A stretch of DNA of 64,000 nt, taken from positions 473,653 through 537,652 of the forward strand of contig NZ_SACT01000003.1 of the NCBI RefSeq assembly GCF_004016515.1, given 5' to 3'. The notes under the pieces are model-generated. The model searched no databases and was not told where the DNA came from. It saw only the letters and a program-made list of their open reading frames with translations. The DNA comes from Rubrivivax albus. Its GTDB lineage: Bacteria; Pseudomonadota; Gammaproteobacteria; Burkholderiales; Burkholderiaceae_C. Positions 62,532 to 64,000 of this stretch are shown here, one piece after another. Within the stretch, counting starts at the first letter, position 1. Every line of letters begins with the position of its first letter. The position numbers were made by a program, and so were the translations under genes.

Positions 62532-63809
62532 ATGAGCCGCTGGATCCCTACCCTGGCCGCCGCCGCACTGGCCGCCGCCTGCGCCCTGCCTGCCGCCGCG
62601 CAGGAACTGAGCCTGTACTACCCGGTCGCCGTCGGCGGCCCGGTGACCAAGATCATCGACGGCCTGGCCGCCGACTTCGAAAAGGAAAACCCCGGCATCA
62701 AGATCAAGCCGGTCTACGCCGGCAGCTATCAGGACACCATCACCAAGGTGCTGACCGCGGCCAAGGGCGGCGACGCGCCGCACATGGCGGTGATCCTGTC
62801 CACCGACATGTACACGCTGATCGACGAGGGCGTGGTCGTGCCCTTCGACGATCTGGTGAAGACGGCGGAGCAGAAGGCCTGGATGGGCGGCTTCTACCCC
62901 GGCTTCATGAAGAACAGCCAGACCGGCGGCAAGACCTGGGGCATCCCGTTCCAGCGCTCCACGGTGGTGATGTACTGGAACAAGCAGCTGTTCAAGGACG
63001 CCGGGCTGGACCCCGAGCGCCCGCCACAGAACTGGGCCGAGCTGGTGGACCACGGGAAGAAGCTGACGAAGAAGGACGCCGCAGGCAACGTCACCACCTG
63101 GGGGGTGCAGGTGCCCTCGTCGGGCTTCCCGTACTGGCTGTTCCAGGGCTTCACGACGCAGAACGGCGCCGTGCTGATGAACGACGCAGGCACCCAGACC
63201 TACTACGACAAGCCCGAGGTGGTGCAGGCGCTGCAGTACTGGGTGGACCTGTCGCGCAAGCACGGCGTGCACCCGCCGGGCGTGGTGGAGTGGGGCACGA
63301 CGCCGAAGGACTTCTTCGAGCGCAAGGCCGCGATCATCTGGACGACCACCGGCAACCTGACCAACATCCGCAAGAACGCCGGCTTCGACTTCGGCGTGGC
63401 CATGCTGCCCGCGGGCAAGCAGCGCGGGACGCCCACCGGCGGCGGCAACTTCTACGTCTTCAAGAAGGCCACCGCGGCCGAACGCGAGGCGGCGCTGAAG
63501 TTCATCCAGTGGGTCACCTCGCCCAAGCGTGCGGCGGAGTGGGCGATCGCCACCGGCTACGTCGCCGTCAGCCCGGCGGCCTGGGAAACGCCGGAGATGA
63601 AGGCCTACCTGGCCGACTTCGCCGCCCCCACCGTGGCCCGCGACCAGCTGCAGTACGCCACCGCGGAGCTTTCGACGCACGAGAACCAGCGCGTGACCAA
63701 GGCGCTGAACGACGGCCTGCAGGCGGCACTGACCGGCACCAAGACGCCGGAGCAGGCGATGAAGGACGCCCAGCGCGAGGCGGACCGGATCCTGCGCAGC
63801 TACCGCTGA
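62532..63809 (+). CDS. ABC transporter substrate-binding protein (UgpB/family 1)
   Basis: 425 residues with a signal peptide (ends LPAAAQELS). Family 1 solute-binding protein: ADFEKENPGIKIKPVYAGSY near the start, PFQRSTVVMYWNKQLFKDAGLDPERPP, and a WVTSPKRAAEWAIATGYVAV segment, a good match for glycerol-3-phosphate (UgpB-like) receptors. It should work with the ATPase encoded upstream; two permease genes (ugpA/ugpE type) would be expected downstream but do not start within the remaining 191 bp. Confidence 0.88.
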   Translation: MSRWIPTLAAAALAAACALPAAAQELSLYYPVAVGGPVTKIIDGLAADFEKENPGIKIKPVYAGSYQDTITKVLTAAKGGDAPHMAVILSTDMYTLIDEGVVVPFDDLVKTAEQKAWMGGFYPGFMKNSQTGGKTWGIPFQRSTVVMYWNKQLFKDAGLDPERPPQNWAELVDHGKKLTKKDAAGNVTTWGVQVPSSGFPYWLFQGFTTQNGAVLMNDAGTQTYYDKPEVVQALQYWVDLSRKHGVHPPGVVEWGTTPKDFFERKAAIIWTTTGNLTNIRKNAGFDFGVAMLPAGKQRGTPTGGGNFYVFKKATAAEREAALKFIQWVTSPKRAAEWAIATGYVAVSPAAWETPEMKAYLADFAAPTVARDQLQYATAELSTHENQRVTKALNDGLQAALTGTKTPEQAMKDAQREADRILRSYR

Positions 63810-64000
63810 CGTCGGGAACGAAGGGGTGTTCGAGTGACAGTTTGCGACCCGGAGCGGACGTTGGATACCGCGTTCGACGGCCGAGGCGGCAAGGCGGCGG
63901 CGGGTTGGCCTGTGGCGCTTAGGTCGAGCGGTCTCCGCTGCGCTCCGACTCCCCTGCGCTTCTCGGTCCCGAGGCCCGCGGCCGAACTCACTTCGCTCAC
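63810..64000. other. Window end without recognisable gene
   Basis: After the binding-protein gene the last 191 bp contain no convincing coding frame, terminator or the expected permease start. Stretches such as GACCCGGAGCGGACGTT and ACTTCGCTCAC have the look of a dispersed intergenic repeat, but only one copy is present here, so this cannot be decided from the window. Confidence 0.3.

Overview
The window is very GC-rich, densely packed chromosomal DNA from a betaproteobacterium, most likely Burkholderiales of the Rubrivivax/Leptothrix/Ideonella kind. This rests on gene content (Bug/TctC solute receptor, GTP-type PEP carboxykinase, OxyR with Cys199/Cys208 near recG, PEP-CTERM surface proteins, queA-recG-oxyR order), not on a database search. 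No rRNA, tRNA, CRISPR array, insertion sequence or prophage was seen. Because of the GC content almost every gene has long shadow reading frames on the other strand; these are left out.

Layout. 0-6.2 kb: 3' end of an RlpA-like cell-wall protein, then a 1,862-residue protein combining two alpha/beta-hydrolase modules with a CHAT (caspase-like) protease. 6.3-11.7 kb: an SDR oxidoreductase divergent from a NitT/TauT-type ABC importer operon ending in a PhoX-like protein. 11.7-16.7 kb: a minus-strand operon mmsA, M28 lipoprotein peptidase, DUF3237, GGDEF cyclase, preceded by a structured, terminator-ended leader or small RNA. 16.9-28.5 kb: housekeeping and stress genes (YecA-like protein, Hsp70-like ATPase, TetR regulator, Usp, metallophosphoesterase, pckG, MOSC, AbrB-type membrane protein, Ser/Thr kinase with DUF4384 divergent from an OmpA-type gene, rlmJ). 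28.6-33.7 kb: an accessory island of secreted proteins in which a dockerin-bearing protein lies directly upstream of a PEP-CTERM cohesin-like protein, with a second PEP-CTERM protein behind a terminator. 33.7-41.4 kb: tgt and queA (queuosine) flank a TonB-ExbB-ExbD-siderophore receptor-DUF1513 cluster with a Fur-box-like palindrome. 41.4-58.7 kb: recG, a BvgS/EvgS-like sensor kinase broken by a frameshift, oxyR, a PAS hybrid kinase, prfC, DUF2853, a pectinacetylesterase-family hydrolase, an S9 peptidase, ubiA, proC, a glutamate dehydrogenase and an OmpA-type lipoprotein. 58.8-64 kb: a Bug receptor, a CpdA-like phosphodiesterase, and the start of a glycerol-3-phosphate-type operon (GlpR-like regulator, UgpC-like ATPase, UgpB-like binding protein) followed by about 190 bp without a recognisable gene.

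The two most unusual items are (i) the hydrolase-hydrolase-CHAT fusion, which joins two lipase-type catalytic centres to a caspase-like protease with His and Cys in place, and (ii) the four-gene secreted operon whose neighbours encode a calcium-loop dockerin and a membrane-sorted cohesin-like protein, suggesting a non-cellulosomal surface assembly. Functions given for both are inference from domain architecture.
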